Source of the DNA: Trichormus sp. M33_DOE_039
GTDB lineage: Bacteria > Cyanobacteriota > Cyanobacteriia > Cyanobacteriales > Nostocaceae
NCBI GenBank assembly: GCA_015296085.1
Contig: DVDT01000021.1
Coordinates: forward strand, 179,551 to 243,550
Length of the DNA: 64,000 nucleotides
Reading direction: 5' to 3'
This document shows positions 48,000 to 56,832 of this stretch, piece by piece (the stretch's first letter is position 1; each line of letters begins with the position of its first letter). The position numbers and the translations under genes are program-made. The notes beneath the pieces are model-generated. The model worked only from the letters and a program-made list of their open reading frames with translations. It searched no databases and was not told the DNA's origin.

Positions 48000-49658
48000 A
48001 TGGCAGTCCGCAGCACGGCGGCTCCCCCAACCCCGTGGTCAAGGAGTTTAGCGGAAGCAAAAATCCATGAAACCGCATTTGTACACTCTTTTTCCAACAT
48101 TATTGGGGATGTCTTTATAGGTGCAAATGTAATCGTTGCTCCAGGAACTTCAATTAGAGCCGATGAAGGTACACCTTTCTATATTGGTGAAAACACCAAC
48201 ATTCAAGATGGTGTAGTAATTCACGGTTTAGAGCAAGGCCGAGTAGTCGGTGATGATGAACAAGAATACTCGGTTTGGGTTGGAAAAAATGCTTCTATTA
48301 CCCACATGGCGTTGATTCACGGGCCAGCTTATGTTGGGGATAATTCGTTTATTGGCTTTCGCTCGACGGTATTTAATGCCAGGGTAGGAGAAGGCTGCAT
48401 TGTGATGATGCACGCTTTGATTCAAGATGTAGAGATTCCCCCTGGTAAGTATGTACCTTCAGGCGCGATTATCACCACCCAACAACAGGCCGATCGCTTG
48501 CCCGATGTCCAAGACCAAGATCAAGAATTTGCTCATCACGTCATTGGGATTAATCAAGCACTGCGGGCTGGATATCTTTGTGCTGCGGATAGTAAGTGTA
48601 TTGCACCCATTCGCGCTGAGAAAGTTAAATCTTATACAAGTAATAAACTTAATGTCATAGAAATAGGAAGGAGTAGTGAAGTGGCAAGCAATAGCCTGGG
48701 TGCAGAAACCGTAGATCAATTACGCTATTTACTAGAGCAAGGGTATAAGATTGGTTCAGAACACGTAGACCAAAGAAGATTTCGTACAGGTTCGTGGACT
48801 AGCTGCAAACCCATTGAAGCCAGAACAGTAGGCGAAGCAATAGCAGCCTTAGAAGCTTGTTTAGCTGACCATAGTGGTGAGTATGTGCGTCTGTTTGGGA
48901 TTGACCCCAAAGGTAAACGGCGCGTATTAGAAACTATCATTCAACGCCCTGATGGTGTAGTTCAAGGATCTACAAGCTTTAAATCCCCTGCCAGTCAAAC
49001 AAATGGTAGCTACAGCAGTAATGGTAGTAGTTACAGCAACGGTTCTGCTGGTGGTAGACTACCAGCGGAAACTGTGCAGCAAATTAGCCAACTCCTCGCA
49101 GGTGGTTACAAAATTGGTACAGAACACGTAGATGAACGCCGCTTCCGTACAGGTTCGTGGAATAGCTGCAAACCCATTGAAGCAAGTACCACAAACGAAG
49201 TCGTTTCGGCTTTAGAAGAGTGTATTGACAACCATCAAGGTGAGTATGTGCGACTAATTGGCATTGATCCAAAAGCCAAACGGCGTGTATTAGAAGCCAT
49301 TATTCAACGTCCCAATGGGCAGGTAGCACCCTCTGGTGGGCAAAGATCAGTAGTAAGTGGGTCAACAGCCACAGCTACAGCTACAGCTACTAACACTCGG
49401 TTAAGTACGGAAGTAGTAGATCAAATCCGGCAAGTTCTGAGTGGTGGCTACAAAATTAGCATTGAACACGTAGATCAAAGAAGATTCCGTACAGGTTCTT
49501 GGAGCAGTACCGGCCCCATTGCAGCTACTTCAGAAAGAGATGCGATCGCAGCAGTAGAATCTGCCTTAGCTGAATTTGCAGGAGAGTACGTGCGCCTAAT
49601 CGGTATTGACCCCAAAGCCAAGCGGCGGGTATTAGAAACCATCATTCAGCGTCCATAG
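48000..49658 (+). CDS. ccmM: Carboxysome scaffold CcmM with gamma-carbonic anhydrase and three SSUL modules
   Basis: 552 residues. Residues 20-200 are a gamma-carbonic anhydrase left-handed helix. All three zinc histidines (H75, H102, H107) and the Arg53, Asp55, Glu56, Gln69 and Glu78 positions match the Methanosarcina Cam active site, so it may be catalytic. Three Rubisco-small-subunit-like repeats follow at about 235-320, 355-440 and 468-552 (each with [16 protein letters not shown]...[12 protein letters not shown]). They cross-link Rubisco. The first two repeats have the redox cysteine pair. The third lacks both. An in-frame internal GTG with its own ribosome site should yield a short form. 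Confidence 0.97.
   Translation: MAVRSTAAPPTPWSRSLAEAKIHETAFVHSFSNIIGDVFIGANVIVAPGTSIRADEGTPFYIGENTNIQDGVVIHGLEQGRVVGDDEQEYSVWVGKNASITHMALIHGPAYVGDNSFIGFRSTVFNARVGEGCIVMMHALIQDVEIPPGKYVPSGAIITTQQQADRLPDVQDQDQEFAHHVIGINQALRAGYLCAADSKCIAPIRAEKVKSYTSNKLNVIEIGRSSEVASNSLGAETVDQLRYLLEQGYKIGSEHVDQRRFRTGSWTSCKPIEARTVGEAIAALEACLADHSGEYVRLFGIDPKGKRRVLETIIQRPDGVVQGSTSFKSPASQTNGSYSSNGSSYSNGSAGGRLPAETVQQISQLLAGGYKIGTEHVDERRFRTGSWNSCKPIEASTTNEVVSALEECIDNHQGEYVRLIGIDPKAKRRVLEAIIQRPNGQVAPSGGQRSVVSGSTATATATATNTRLSTEVVDQIRQVLSGGYKISIEHVDQRRFRTGSWSSTGPIAATSERDAIAAVESALAEFAGEYVRLIGIDPKAKRRVLETIIQRP
48666..48683 (+). promoter_or_regulatory. Internal ribosome site and GTG start for short CcmM
   Basis: GGAAGGAG at 48666-48673 stands seven bases before an in-frame GTG (48681) at codon 228, just ahead of the first SSUL module. 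Translation would give a 325-residue protein of three SSUL repeats, the counterpart of M35 in Synechococcus. Confidence 0.85.
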
Positions 49659-49663
49659 TAGAA

Positions 49664-49698
49664 GGGAATAGGGCATAGGGAATGGGGAATAGGGCATA
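49664..49698. repeat. STRR heptamers between ccmM and ccmN
   Basis: GGGAATA, GGGCATA, GGGAATG, GGGAATA, GGGCATA, starting five bases after the ccmM stop. Confidence 0.85.
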
Positions 49699-49785
49699 GG
49701 AAAAATACATTTAACCAATGCCCAAATGCCAAATACCCTATCTCCACTCCCTAATTGATATTCGGCTTCCGAGGTTAAAATTTCC

Positions 49786-50550
49786 ATGTCTGTGCCGCCA
49801 CTACGCCTCCACAACAACTTTGATTCCTACATTAGTGGCGAGGTGACGATTCATCCAAGTGCAGTCATTGCACCAGGGGTGATACTCCAAGCGGCCGCAA
49901 ACAGCAAGATTATCATCGGGGCAGGAGTATGTATTGGTATGGGGTCGATTCTCCAAGTTAATGACGGCACAATTGAAGTAGAACCAGGTGTTAGCCTGGG
50001 TGCTGGTTTTTTAATGGTTGGTTCAGGCAAAATCGGCGTAAATGCTTGTATTGGTGCAGCAACGACAGTATTTAGCTGTTCTGTTGAGCCAGGATTAGTA
50101 GTACCACCAGGTTCAATATTGGGCGATGTCAGTCGGCGAATGGATGTCAAAGAACCATCCCAGACAGCCACAAGTAACACGACTGCCACAACTACCGAAC
50201 AGCCTAAAAGCAATGAGAGCAAAGTGATTACCTCAACTAGTATCTCAGCCGCAGCTTTTGTGGAATTCCAGCATCAGTCTACATCTGTGCCAGAATCGTC
50301 AACAGAGCCAGAAAATCAATCTGCTGTCGTAGAGGAAGAGCATCCTGACTCTACCCAAACAGAACTCAGCCCAGAAGATTTAGAACCAGGTGAAACTGCT
50401 ACTGAATCCCTGAATAGCTTTGGAACTCAAATTTACGGGCAAGGGAGCATTCAAAGACTTTTAGTGACATTATTTCCTCATAGACAGTCTTTAAACAACC
50501 CCGTCTCTGACGATGGCGTTCCGCCCAGCGTAGCTGATCGCTCTGAGTAA
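49786..50550 (+). CDS. ccmN: Carboxysome assembly protein CcmN
   Basis: 254 residues. The N-terminal half is a hexapeptide-repeat left-handed helix (GEVTIHPSAVIAPGVILQ, GAGVCIGMGSILQV) that binds CcmM. A long Ser/Thr/Glu-rich linker at about 125-215 leads to a C-terminal amphipathic encapsulation peptide (TQIYGQGSIQRLLVTLFPHR at about 216-235) that recruits CcmK shells. An unusual extra tail of about 19 residues follows the peptide. The ribosome site is weak (a GAGG 17 bases upstream). Confidence 0.93.
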   Translation: MSVPPLRLHNNFDSYISGEVTIHPSAVIAPGVILQAAANSKIIIGAGVCIGMGSILQVNDGTIEVEPGVSLGAGFLMVGSGKIGVNACIGAATTVFSCSVEPGLVVPPGSILGDVSRRMDVKEPSQTATSNTTATTTEQPKSNESKVITSTSISAAAFVEFQHQSTSVPESSTEPENQSAVVEEEHPDSTQTELSPEDLEPGETATESLNSFGTQIYGQGSIQRLLVTLFPHRQSLNNPVSDDGVPPSVADRSE

Positions 50551-50583
50551 GTGTTAATTTGTGAGTATCCTGGGAGGATTCAC

Positions 50584-51372
50584 ATGGAGACGTATAATCA
50601 AAGGTCTATTAGCACAAGCCAAAGTAACCGTCGTCGAGACAGCTTCCAGGATACTGCCCTAGGGCTAGTATCCACCCTCAGTTTCCCGGCGATCGTAGGC
50701 ACTGCGGATATGATGCTCAAATCAGCGGGAGTGCATCTAGTCGGCTATGAAAAAATTGGTAGCGGCCATTGTACTGCGATCGTTCGTGGTGGTATCGCTG
50801 ATGTCCGTTTAGCTGTAGAGTCTGGTGTACAAACTGCTGAACAGTTTGGTCAATTGGTTTCTAGCTTAGTCATTCCCCGACCTTTTCCCAACCTTGATGT
50901 AGTCTTGCCTATTACTAACAGGCTCAGTCAATTTATGGAAGAAGGTCAACAAAGCCGCTTGAGTAACCAAGCCATTGGGTTAGTAGAAACACGAGGCTTT
51001 CCCGCAATGGTAGGTGCGTGTGATGCAATGCTCAAGGCAGCAGATGTGCAGCTAGCATCTTATGAAAAAATTGGCGCGGGTTTATGTACGGCCATTATTC
51101 GTGGTTCTGTGGCTAACGTTGCTGTAGCAGTAGAGGCAGGAATGTATGAAGCAGAACGCATTGGCGAATTGAATGCTGTGATGGTTATTCCTCGACCCTT
51201 AGATGAATTAGAACATACCTTACCAATAGCCAGTTGCTGGATTGAAGAACGTCAACCATTAAAACTGCCAGTGAACATAAAAGAACAAATTGCAGAAAGG
51301 GAAGTGTTAGTATTGCCAGATTTAGTCAAACTGCCCGTCAAAATTACAGAAGAAGTATGGAACGATGAATGA
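50584..51372 (+). CDS. ccmO: Carboxysome shell protein CcmO (double BMC domain)
   Basis: 262 residues from ATG 50584, preceded by GGGAGG. The frame is open upstream to a GTG at the ccmN stop but contains the ribosome site. Two BMC domains: about 28-110 (LGLVSTLSFPAIVGTADMML, YEKIGSGHCTAIVRG) and about 128-210 (IGLVETRGFPAMVGACDAML, YEKIGAGLCTAIIRG). BMC-T proteins form pseudohexameric trimers in the shell. Unlike in some species it lies directly in the ccm operon. Confidence 0.95.
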   Translation: METYNQRSISTSQSNRRRDSFQDTALGLVSTLSFPAIVGTADMMLKSAGVHLVGYEKIGSGHCTAIVRGGIADVRLAVESGVQTAEQFGQLVSSLVIPRPFPNLDVVLPITNRLSQFMEEGQQSRLSNQAIGLVETRGFPAMVGACDAMLKAADVQLASYEKIGAGLCTAIIRGSVANVAVAVEAGMYEAERIGELNAVMVIPRPLDELEHTLPIASCWIEERQPLKLPVNIKEQIAEREVLVLPDLVKLPVKITEEVWNDE

Positions 51373-51661
51373 TGAATGTTGAACAGCTAGATGGAAAACG
51401 ACGAATTTAAAAAATTGCCATTAAAAATTTAGTGTTCACTATTCAGCATTCATCTTGCAGCTGGAAGGCATCTTACGCTTTGCTTGTTTTTCTGATAATA
51501 ACTTCTCAAGACCATAAATAAAATAATTTTATTCTGATAGCGAGAATAGATTTTTATCTATAATAAACTCAGAACTTTCGTATGAGTAAAGATCTATCAT
51601 TTATAAGTATTTAGTGATACTAGTTTTATATTGATGAATCGCTATCAGAGGAGAATTACCC

Positions 51662-52594
51662 TTGAACCAAGCGACCCTACACCAGCTAAAGGTGTTCGAG
51701 GCAGCAGCGCGGCATGGCAGTTTTACTCGTGCCGCTGAAGAACTATTTCTGACCCAACCTACAGTTTCAATGCAAATTAAGCAGCTGACAAAATCAGTCG
51801 GTTTGCCTCTATTTGAGCAAGTAGGAAAACGCCTATATTTGACAGAAGCAGGGCGAGAATTATTTGCTACTTGTCGGCAAATTTTCGAGACCATAGCCCA
51901 GTTTGAGATGAAAGTTGCCAACTTAAAAGGACTCAAACAAGGTCAGTTACGTTTGGCAGTTATCACGACAGCAAAATATTTAATCCCACGTTTATTAGGG
52001 CCTTTTTGCCAACTTTATCCCGGAATTGAAATTTCGCTCAAAGTTACTAACCATGAAGGCATATTAGAACGCATGGTGAGTAACATGGACGACTTGTACA
52101 TTATGAGTCAAGTTCCAGAAAATTTAGATGTGAATTGTGAGCCATTTTTAGATAATCCCTTAGTGGTATTTGCCCCATTAAATCATCCCCTGGCAAAAGA
52201 AAAAAACATTCCCATTGAACGGTTAGCGAATGAACCTTTTATTATGCGCGAACCAGGTTCAGGAACACGCCGCGCCGTACAAAGTCTCTTAGACGAACAC
52301 GATGTCAAAGTGAAAGTTAAACTAGAATTAGGCAGCAATGAAGCGATCAAACAAGCGATCGCAGGCGGCTTAGGAATTTCTGTTTTATCTCGGCATACCC
52401 TATTAACAGATACCGAATTCAGCATTTTAGACGTGCAGCATTTTCCGATTAAGCGGAATTGGTACATGGTTTACCCAGCCGGCAAACAGCTGTCTATTAT
52501 TGCTCAGACATACTACGAATATTTGCTGGATGCAGCTAAGAAATTTGTCGAGCAAACAGAACAAAATATTGTCACTGATGCCAGCATGGTTTAA
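51662..52594 (+). CDS. rbcR: LysR-type regulator RbcR/CbbR family
   Basis: 310 residues starting at TTG 51662, with AGAGGAGA 8-13 bases upstream. The next Met is inside the HTH, so TTG is the start. N-terminal winged HTH (LHQLKVFEAAARHGSFTRAA, LFLTQPTVSMQIKQLTK) and a LysR substrate-binding domain. RbcR-type proteins control Rubisco and carbon-concentrating genes in response to metabolites such as 2-phosphoglycolate. Its place behind ccmO, 289 bases away, supports this. CmpR/NdhR are paralogs and cannot be fully excluded. Confidence 0.9.
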   Translation: MNQATLHQLKVFEAAARHGSFTRAAEELFLTQPTVSMQIKQLTKSVGLPLFEQVGKRLYLTEAGRELFATCRQIFETIAQFEMKVANLKGLKQGQLRLAVITTAKYLIPRLLGPFCQLYPGIEISLKVTNHEGILERMVSNMDDLYIMSQVPENLDVNCEPFLDNPLVVFAPLNHPLAKEKNIPIERLANEPFIMREPGSGTRRAVQSLLDEHDVKVKVKLELGSNEAIKQAIAGGLGISVLSRHTLLTDTEFSILDVQHFPIKRNWYMVYPAGKQLSIIAQTYYEYLLDAAKKFVEQTEQNIVTDASMV

Positions 52595-52721
52595 GCGACC
52601 GGAAAATCAGGGAAACAAGGAAGTATCAGTAAGATCCATTCTCCACTCAGATGCTTGACGAGGTATACCTCCAACCTTAAAAATTAACCAGCAGAGTCAT
52701 TTAATACAGGAAAAACTGGCA

Positions 52722-54347
52722 GTGGTTAACCCGGAAATACCTTCTTGGCAAAAAACAATACAAAGTCAGATTGTATCTGTGACGGTGTATAGTGACAAAG
52801 CCCTAGTTACACGACAGGGTAAGTTGTCTCTAACAGGTTCAGAACGGGAATTAGTAATTCCTTCCTTGCCAGTGACTCTAGAACCTGAATCCGTCCGAGT
52901 GGGTGGTAAAGGTACAGTAGGGGTGAGATTGTTAACTGTGAGTTGCGATCGCATCTACACCACTGAACCTGTTGCTGATCGAGTTGCCCAGTTAAACAGA
53001 CAAATTCAGCAATTAGCAACCGAAAAACGCCATCTCCAAGCCCAGGTAGATGCTTTAACTCTTCAATCTCAATTTATTGCAGGCTTACGAGAAAAAACAG
53101 AAGAACCTTTTGCCCAAAGTTTATCGCGGAAAAATCTCAGCCTGAGTGAAACCCTAGATTTTTTGAATTTTTTAGGCAGTCAGTATAGTGAATACGCGAT
53201 CGCATCTGCTGAATGTCATAATCAACAACAAGAACTAGATCAGCAAATCCAAGTCCTCCGTAACTCATTACACAATATTCAAACGCCTCACGCTCAAGAA
53301 AGTTTTAACTTGGTGGTTGGGATAGAAGTCACAGAAGCAGGAGAATTTGAGTTAGAGCTATCTTACATGGTGAATCGTGCCAGTTGGCAGCCTTTATATG
53401 ACTTGCGATCGCACACTACCAGTAAGATAGTCAACTTGAGCTACTTGGCAGAAGTCACCCAAAACACCGGGGAAGATTGGCAAGATGTCCATCTGACCTT
53501 ATCTACTGCTAAACCAGGATTAGGCACACTTCCACCCAAATTAGATCCTTGGTATGTAGATATTCTCACGCCTCCAATTACTCCAGTCGCGCGACGTAGA
53601 CTAGCTAGTCCATCTCTTCCAGCGATCGCACCTATGGCTGCCCCCTCTCCCGAAGGAATCCTCGCAGAAGACGAAGCAGAGGAGAGTTTTATTCAGGCAA
53701 CAAATACAGTAGCTGAGGTAGCCAAAGAGGGAAGTATCGTCACTTTTAAACTCAATGGTGGTGGTAACATTCCTAGTGATGGCGCACCGCATAAAACCAC
53801 AATTTTTAATGATGATTATCCTTGTGATTTTCAATATGTTGCCATGCCTAGATTAGTCAGCTTTGCTTATCTAGAGGCTAATGTGAAAAATAATCCTCAT
53901 GGAGCAACTTTATTAGCGGGTACAGCCAATATTTTCCGCGATGATATGTTTGTTGGCAAAACTGAATTAGAAAATATTGTTCCAGGGCAAGAATTTGCAC
54001 TAAATTTAGGCATTGATGAAGGTTTAAAAATTGAGCGTGATTTAGTAGAGCGTCAAGTAGATAAGAAACTGATTGGTAATCAACGCCGGACGACTTACGC
54101 CTATCGATTAGTAATTACTAACTTACTCAATCAAGAAAGTCTTTTAAAGTTAACTGAACAATTGCCAATTAGCCGCAACGAGCAAATTAAAGTGCGTTTG
54201 CTCCGCAGTAACCCCCAAATTCCATTAGGCGAAATGGGGATTCTAGAATGGCGGTTAACTATTCCACCCCAACAGAAGCAAGAAGTATACTATCAATTCA
54301 CTGTTGAGCATCCACCAGAGCTAAAAGTCACAGGGTTAGATATATAA
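52722..54347 (+). CDS. MuiA family protein (DUF4140/DUF4139)
   Basis: 541 residues, GTG start at 52722. An N-terminal DUF4140 domain (about 15-115: IVSVTVYSDKALVTRQGKLS) includes a coiled coil at about 90-120 (LNRQIQQLATEKRHLQAQVD). DUF4139 covers the rest (ELSYMVNRASWQPLYDLRSH, VTQNTGEDWQDVHLTLSTAK). Named after a mucoidy inhibitor from Neisseria-type bacteria. The molecular function is unknown and it is probably soluble. Ends 109 bases before a small membrane-protein gene. Confidence 0.85.
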   Translation: MVNPEIPSWQKTIQSQIVSVTVYSDKALVTRQGKLSLTGSERELVIPSLPVTLEPESVRVGGKGTVGVRLLTVSCDRIYTTEPVADRVAQLNRQIQQLATEKRHLQAQVDALTLQSQFIAGLREKTEEPFAQSLSRKNLSLSETLDFLNFLGSQYSEYAIASAECHNQQQELDQQIQVLRNSLHNIQTPHAQESFNLVVGIEVTEAGEFELELSYMVNRASWQPLYDLRSHTTSKIVNLSYLAEVTQNTGEDWQDVHLTLSTAKPGLGTLPPKLDPWYVDILTPPITPVARRRLASPSLPAIAPMAAPSPEGILAEDEAEESFIQATNTVAEVAKEGSIVTFKLNGGGNIPSDGAPHKTTIFNDDYPCDFQYVAMPRLVSFAYLEANVKNNPHGATLLAGTANIFRDDMFVGKTELENIVPGQEFALNLGIDEGLKIERDLVERQVDKKLIGNQRRTTYAYRLVITNLLNQESLLKLTEQLPISRNEQIKVRLLRSNPQIPLGEMGILEWRLTIPPQQKQEVYYQFTVEHPPELKVTGLDI

Positions 54348-54455
54348 TTGCGGATTACTTAAATAAAATTTACCTAAAAACCAAGACAATTTCCTCAGCT
54401 AAAGTATAATATCTGTAAAAATAAACACTGCCATCCAAAAAGATGCAGACACATT

Positions 54456-54797
54456 ATGAGCAGGCTGTTCATTAAAGCTGTAGGTCTAATTCTACTGTTG
54501 ACAGGTATTTATTTCCTCGCTCAGAACATCATATTTGTTAGTGGTTACTATTCGTTTTCCCGAAGATTACCCGTAACCGCTTCAGTTTTATCCATGATGG
54601 CGGGTGCATTATCTTTGATATTCTTTCGGCGAGAAACTGGTAATTTTGGCTGGGCTTTGCTAGTTATTGGTTTTTTGCTGGTTTTTTTGAGTGGTGGAGT
54701 CTTTTTTAAATCCATTAGCTTGTGGAATCTGTTTTTGGCTTTTGCCGCTTTAGCTGTGGGATTTAAATTATTTAATAGAGGCAGAATAGACTTTTAA
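54456..54797 (+). CDS. Small integral membrane protein
   Basis: 113 residues with four hydrophobic segments (about 5-28, 40-58, 66-85, 87-105; e.g. AVGLILLLTGIYFLAQNIIF and WALLVIGFLLVFLSGGVFF). Basic residues lie at loop ends. Family not recognised. It could be co-transcribed with the MuiA gene. Confidence 0.75.
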   Translation: MSRLFIKAVGLILLLTGIYFLAQNIIFVSGYYSFSRRLPVTASVLSMMAGALSLIFFRRETGNFGWALLVIGFLLVFLSGGVFFKSISLWNLFLAFAALAVGFKLFNRGRIDF

Positions 54798-55035
54798 TCT
54801 ATGACCTCTAAACTTCGGTCAACACTGAGTGATGTTGAACGATCAGCCCCCAGAATGTGTAAGCGGAAAAGTAGGCGATCGCAGTGTTAGTGTTCAAGAC
54901 ATAATTATGTCCTTGTTTGGGTAAAGATACCCAGTTGAGAACACAAATTTTTATTTCTTGGCTACAACCTCAAAATGATTGGCTAAGTTTGAGGCTACTA
55001 TTACAATGGAGACTATTGAGCAATGAGGAAAACGA

Positions 55036-55215
55036 ATGACCCAAGTGGTTCTAGGAGAAAATGAAGGAATCGATTCAGCTTTACGTCGATTCAAACGCCA
55101 AGTATCTAAGGCTGGTATATTAGCTGATGTTAAGTATCATCGGCACTTTGAAACACCGTTAGAAAAACGCAAACGCAAAGCAGTAGCAGCTAGACGCAAA
55201 AGACGTTTTAAATAA
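55036..55215 (+). CDS. rpsU: 30S ribosomal protein S21
   Basis: 59 residues, read directly: [20 protein letters not shown], then [20 protein letters not shown] and the basic tail [17 protein letters not shown]. This is the standard small bS21, which binds the 3' end of 16S rRNA region in the 30S platform. It is followed about 100 bases later by a short GC-rich hairpin and then the IS630-like element. In cyanobacteria rpsU is often cold-responsive. No cold-box element is evident. Confidence 0.97.
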   Translation: MTQVVLGENEGIDSALRRFKRQVSKAGILADVKYHRHFETPLEKRKRKAVAARRKRRFK

Positions 55216-55318
55216 ACCGATTCGGTTTGGTACGTCTGTTGCTTGAGGAAAATCACCTAGAACAGCAACATTGACTTGCCGCTAACTATTTTTGAAAAGA
55301 ATGAAGCAGGATGTGCCG

Positions 55319-55334
55319 CACCCCAGATGGGGTG
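55319..55334. repeat. CACCCC-AGAT-GGGGTG hairpin
   Basis: Six-bp GC-rich stem with a four-base loop about 100 bases after rpsU. No T run follows, so it may be a transcript-end stabiliser rather than an intrinsic terminator. Confidence 0.5.
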
Positions 55335-55594
55335 TGAGTATATCGCTGTATACATAAGTTTTTATTGAGATAAAGGTGTCAATCTGGGGAATTGCTAGTC
55401 ATTCAGCCAAAATCAACGCCTGTAACCTATTTGGTAGATGCTTAAGTACTTGCACATTTGGCAAGAGAGTGCTGATCAAGAGGTAATGCTGATTAAAGAC
55501 TGGCCTTGATCCAGCATTGACTCAAGTCATTGTTGCCAATTAATTCGTCATCGAATTCACTTAATATTTAGTAGAAACAAGCAGTAATACCAAT

Positions 55595-56149
55595 TCACGA
55601 AAAATTTGATTCAAATAAAGCATCAAGAATAAAATCCCACCCTGTTATAGAAGCAATGGTTGATGTGTTTAATTTCTCTAAACGCTTCCAGATAAATTGT
55701 CTTAGTTCATCTAACGTTCCAAAGCTTTCCCACACCAAATGTCTTTTAACTTCCTCCCATAATCTCTCAATGGGATTAACTTGCGGAGTATGCGGGGGTT
55801 GAAATAACAAAATTATATTCTCTGGTATCTGAAGATGCTGGCTAAAATGAAAAGCACCATTGTCTAACTGAATGATGTGTATATCTTGGGCATAAGTGGC
55901 AGAGAATTTTTCTAAAAAAACCTGAAAACAAGCTGTGTTTAAATGAGAAAATTCCCAAATAAAATACTTGCCAGTTAATGGTTCAACTAATCCATATAAA
56001 TAAAAATTCTCTCGTTTCCATTGCATAATGCCGATAGGCTTAGTACCTTTTGTTGTAATTAATCTGCCAGCTTCAGTTTTCAACCCAACACGGCTTTCAT
56101 CCTGACACCAATATCTAATTTTTTTGTTTTTATCTATCGGTGCTATCAC
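55595..56149 (-). CDS. IS630 transposase, catalytic part (frame B)
   Basis: 184 residues as an isolated frame, starting at an internal ATG. The DDE residues sit in CQDESRVGLKTEAG, HIIQLDNGAFHFSQ and TPQVNPIERLWEEVKRHLV. Reading through the A8 run by a -1 slip joins it to the preceding frame through KKLPQYLEVIKEHVIAP. Alone it has no HTH domain and would not be functional. Confidence 0.88.
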   Translation of the reverse strand: MIAPIDKNKKIRYWCQDESRVGLKTEAGRLITTKGTKPIGIMQWKRENFYLYGLVEPLTGKYFIWEFSHLNTACFQVFLEKFSATYAQDIHIIQLDNGAFHFSQHLQIPENIILLFQPPHTPQVNPIERLWEEVKRHLVWESFGTLDELRQFIWKRLEKLNTSTIASITGWDFILDALFESNFS

Positions 56150-56166
56150 GTGTTCTTTAATGACTT

Positions 56167-56667
56167 CTAAGTATTGAGGCAGTTTTTTTTAAACTCTGAT
56201 TCTGCTTCTTCTTGGTATTTTATCCCTACTGCACGCGGCACTTTTAACTTCGCTTTCATTCGATAACGCACCGTGTCATGTACTACTTTGTATGACACTT
56301 CTACACCTTCCACTGCTTTTAACCATGTTCTGATTTCTTCATAACTTTTGAATCCTTGCGGTTCTTCCAATTCTTTTAAAAGCTGTTCTTGAGCATCCGT
56401 GTTAATGATTGGCGGTCGCCCTGAACCCTTTTTTCTTGATAGGAGACTAGTAATTCCTGACTCTGCATAAGTTTTTAACCACCTTTGTACCGTTGCGCTT
56501 CCTCTCCCCAACACTACAGCTAAATCTTGTATTGTCTTTACCTGCCCTATTTTCAGTAAGTACAACGCTTGAATACGTTCTTTCCCTTTAGCTGTTTTTT
56601 GTTTTCTTAATAGTTCATGTAATTCTTCTGCTGACTCTTTTATTTTTACTCTAGTGACTCCAGCCAT
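56167..56667 (-). CDS. IS630 transposase, DNA-binding part (frame A)
   Basis: 166 residues: HTH/winged-helix region (IKIGQVKTIQDLAVVLGRGS type, TVQRWLKTYAESGITSLLSR, GSGRPPIINTDAQEQLLKEL). It ends shortly after an A8 run (minus-strand reading, 56183-56190) with the frame-A tail NCLNT. A -1 slip on the A run continues into the catalytic frame. Programmed frameshifting at such A runs is known in IS630 elements. Confidence 0.88.
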   Translation of the reverse strand: MAGVTRVKIKESAEELHELLRKQKTAKGKERIQALYLLKIGQVKTIQDLAVVLGRGSATVQRWLKTYAESGITSLLSRKKGSGRPPIINTDAQEQLLKELEEPQGFKSYEEIRTWLKAVEGVEVSYKVVHDTVRYRMKAKLKVPRAVGIKYQEEAESEFKKNCLNT

Positions 56668-56832
56668 GAATTTCTGCTCATATTTATTCCTGATTTATAT
56701 CTATCATTTTTTTAGTGAAATGGTATAACCGTAAAATATTCAACTTTTCACAGTAGTGTAATATCACTGCCACAAAACTGCCATAGACAATATCTAGATT
56801 AGTAATAATTAAATATACTCTTCTAGAGAACT

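Larger units (their letters stand above)
55590..56723 (-). mobile_element. IS630-family insertion sequence
   Basis: 1134 bp between TA dinucleotides (55588-55589 and 56724-56725), the IS630 target. Imperfect terminal inverted repeats: CCAATTCACGAAAAATT at the left and the complement of CCATTTCACTAAAAAAA at the right. It contains two overlapping-phase transposase frames joined by an A8 slippery run. It appears structurally complete. Confidence 0.85.
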
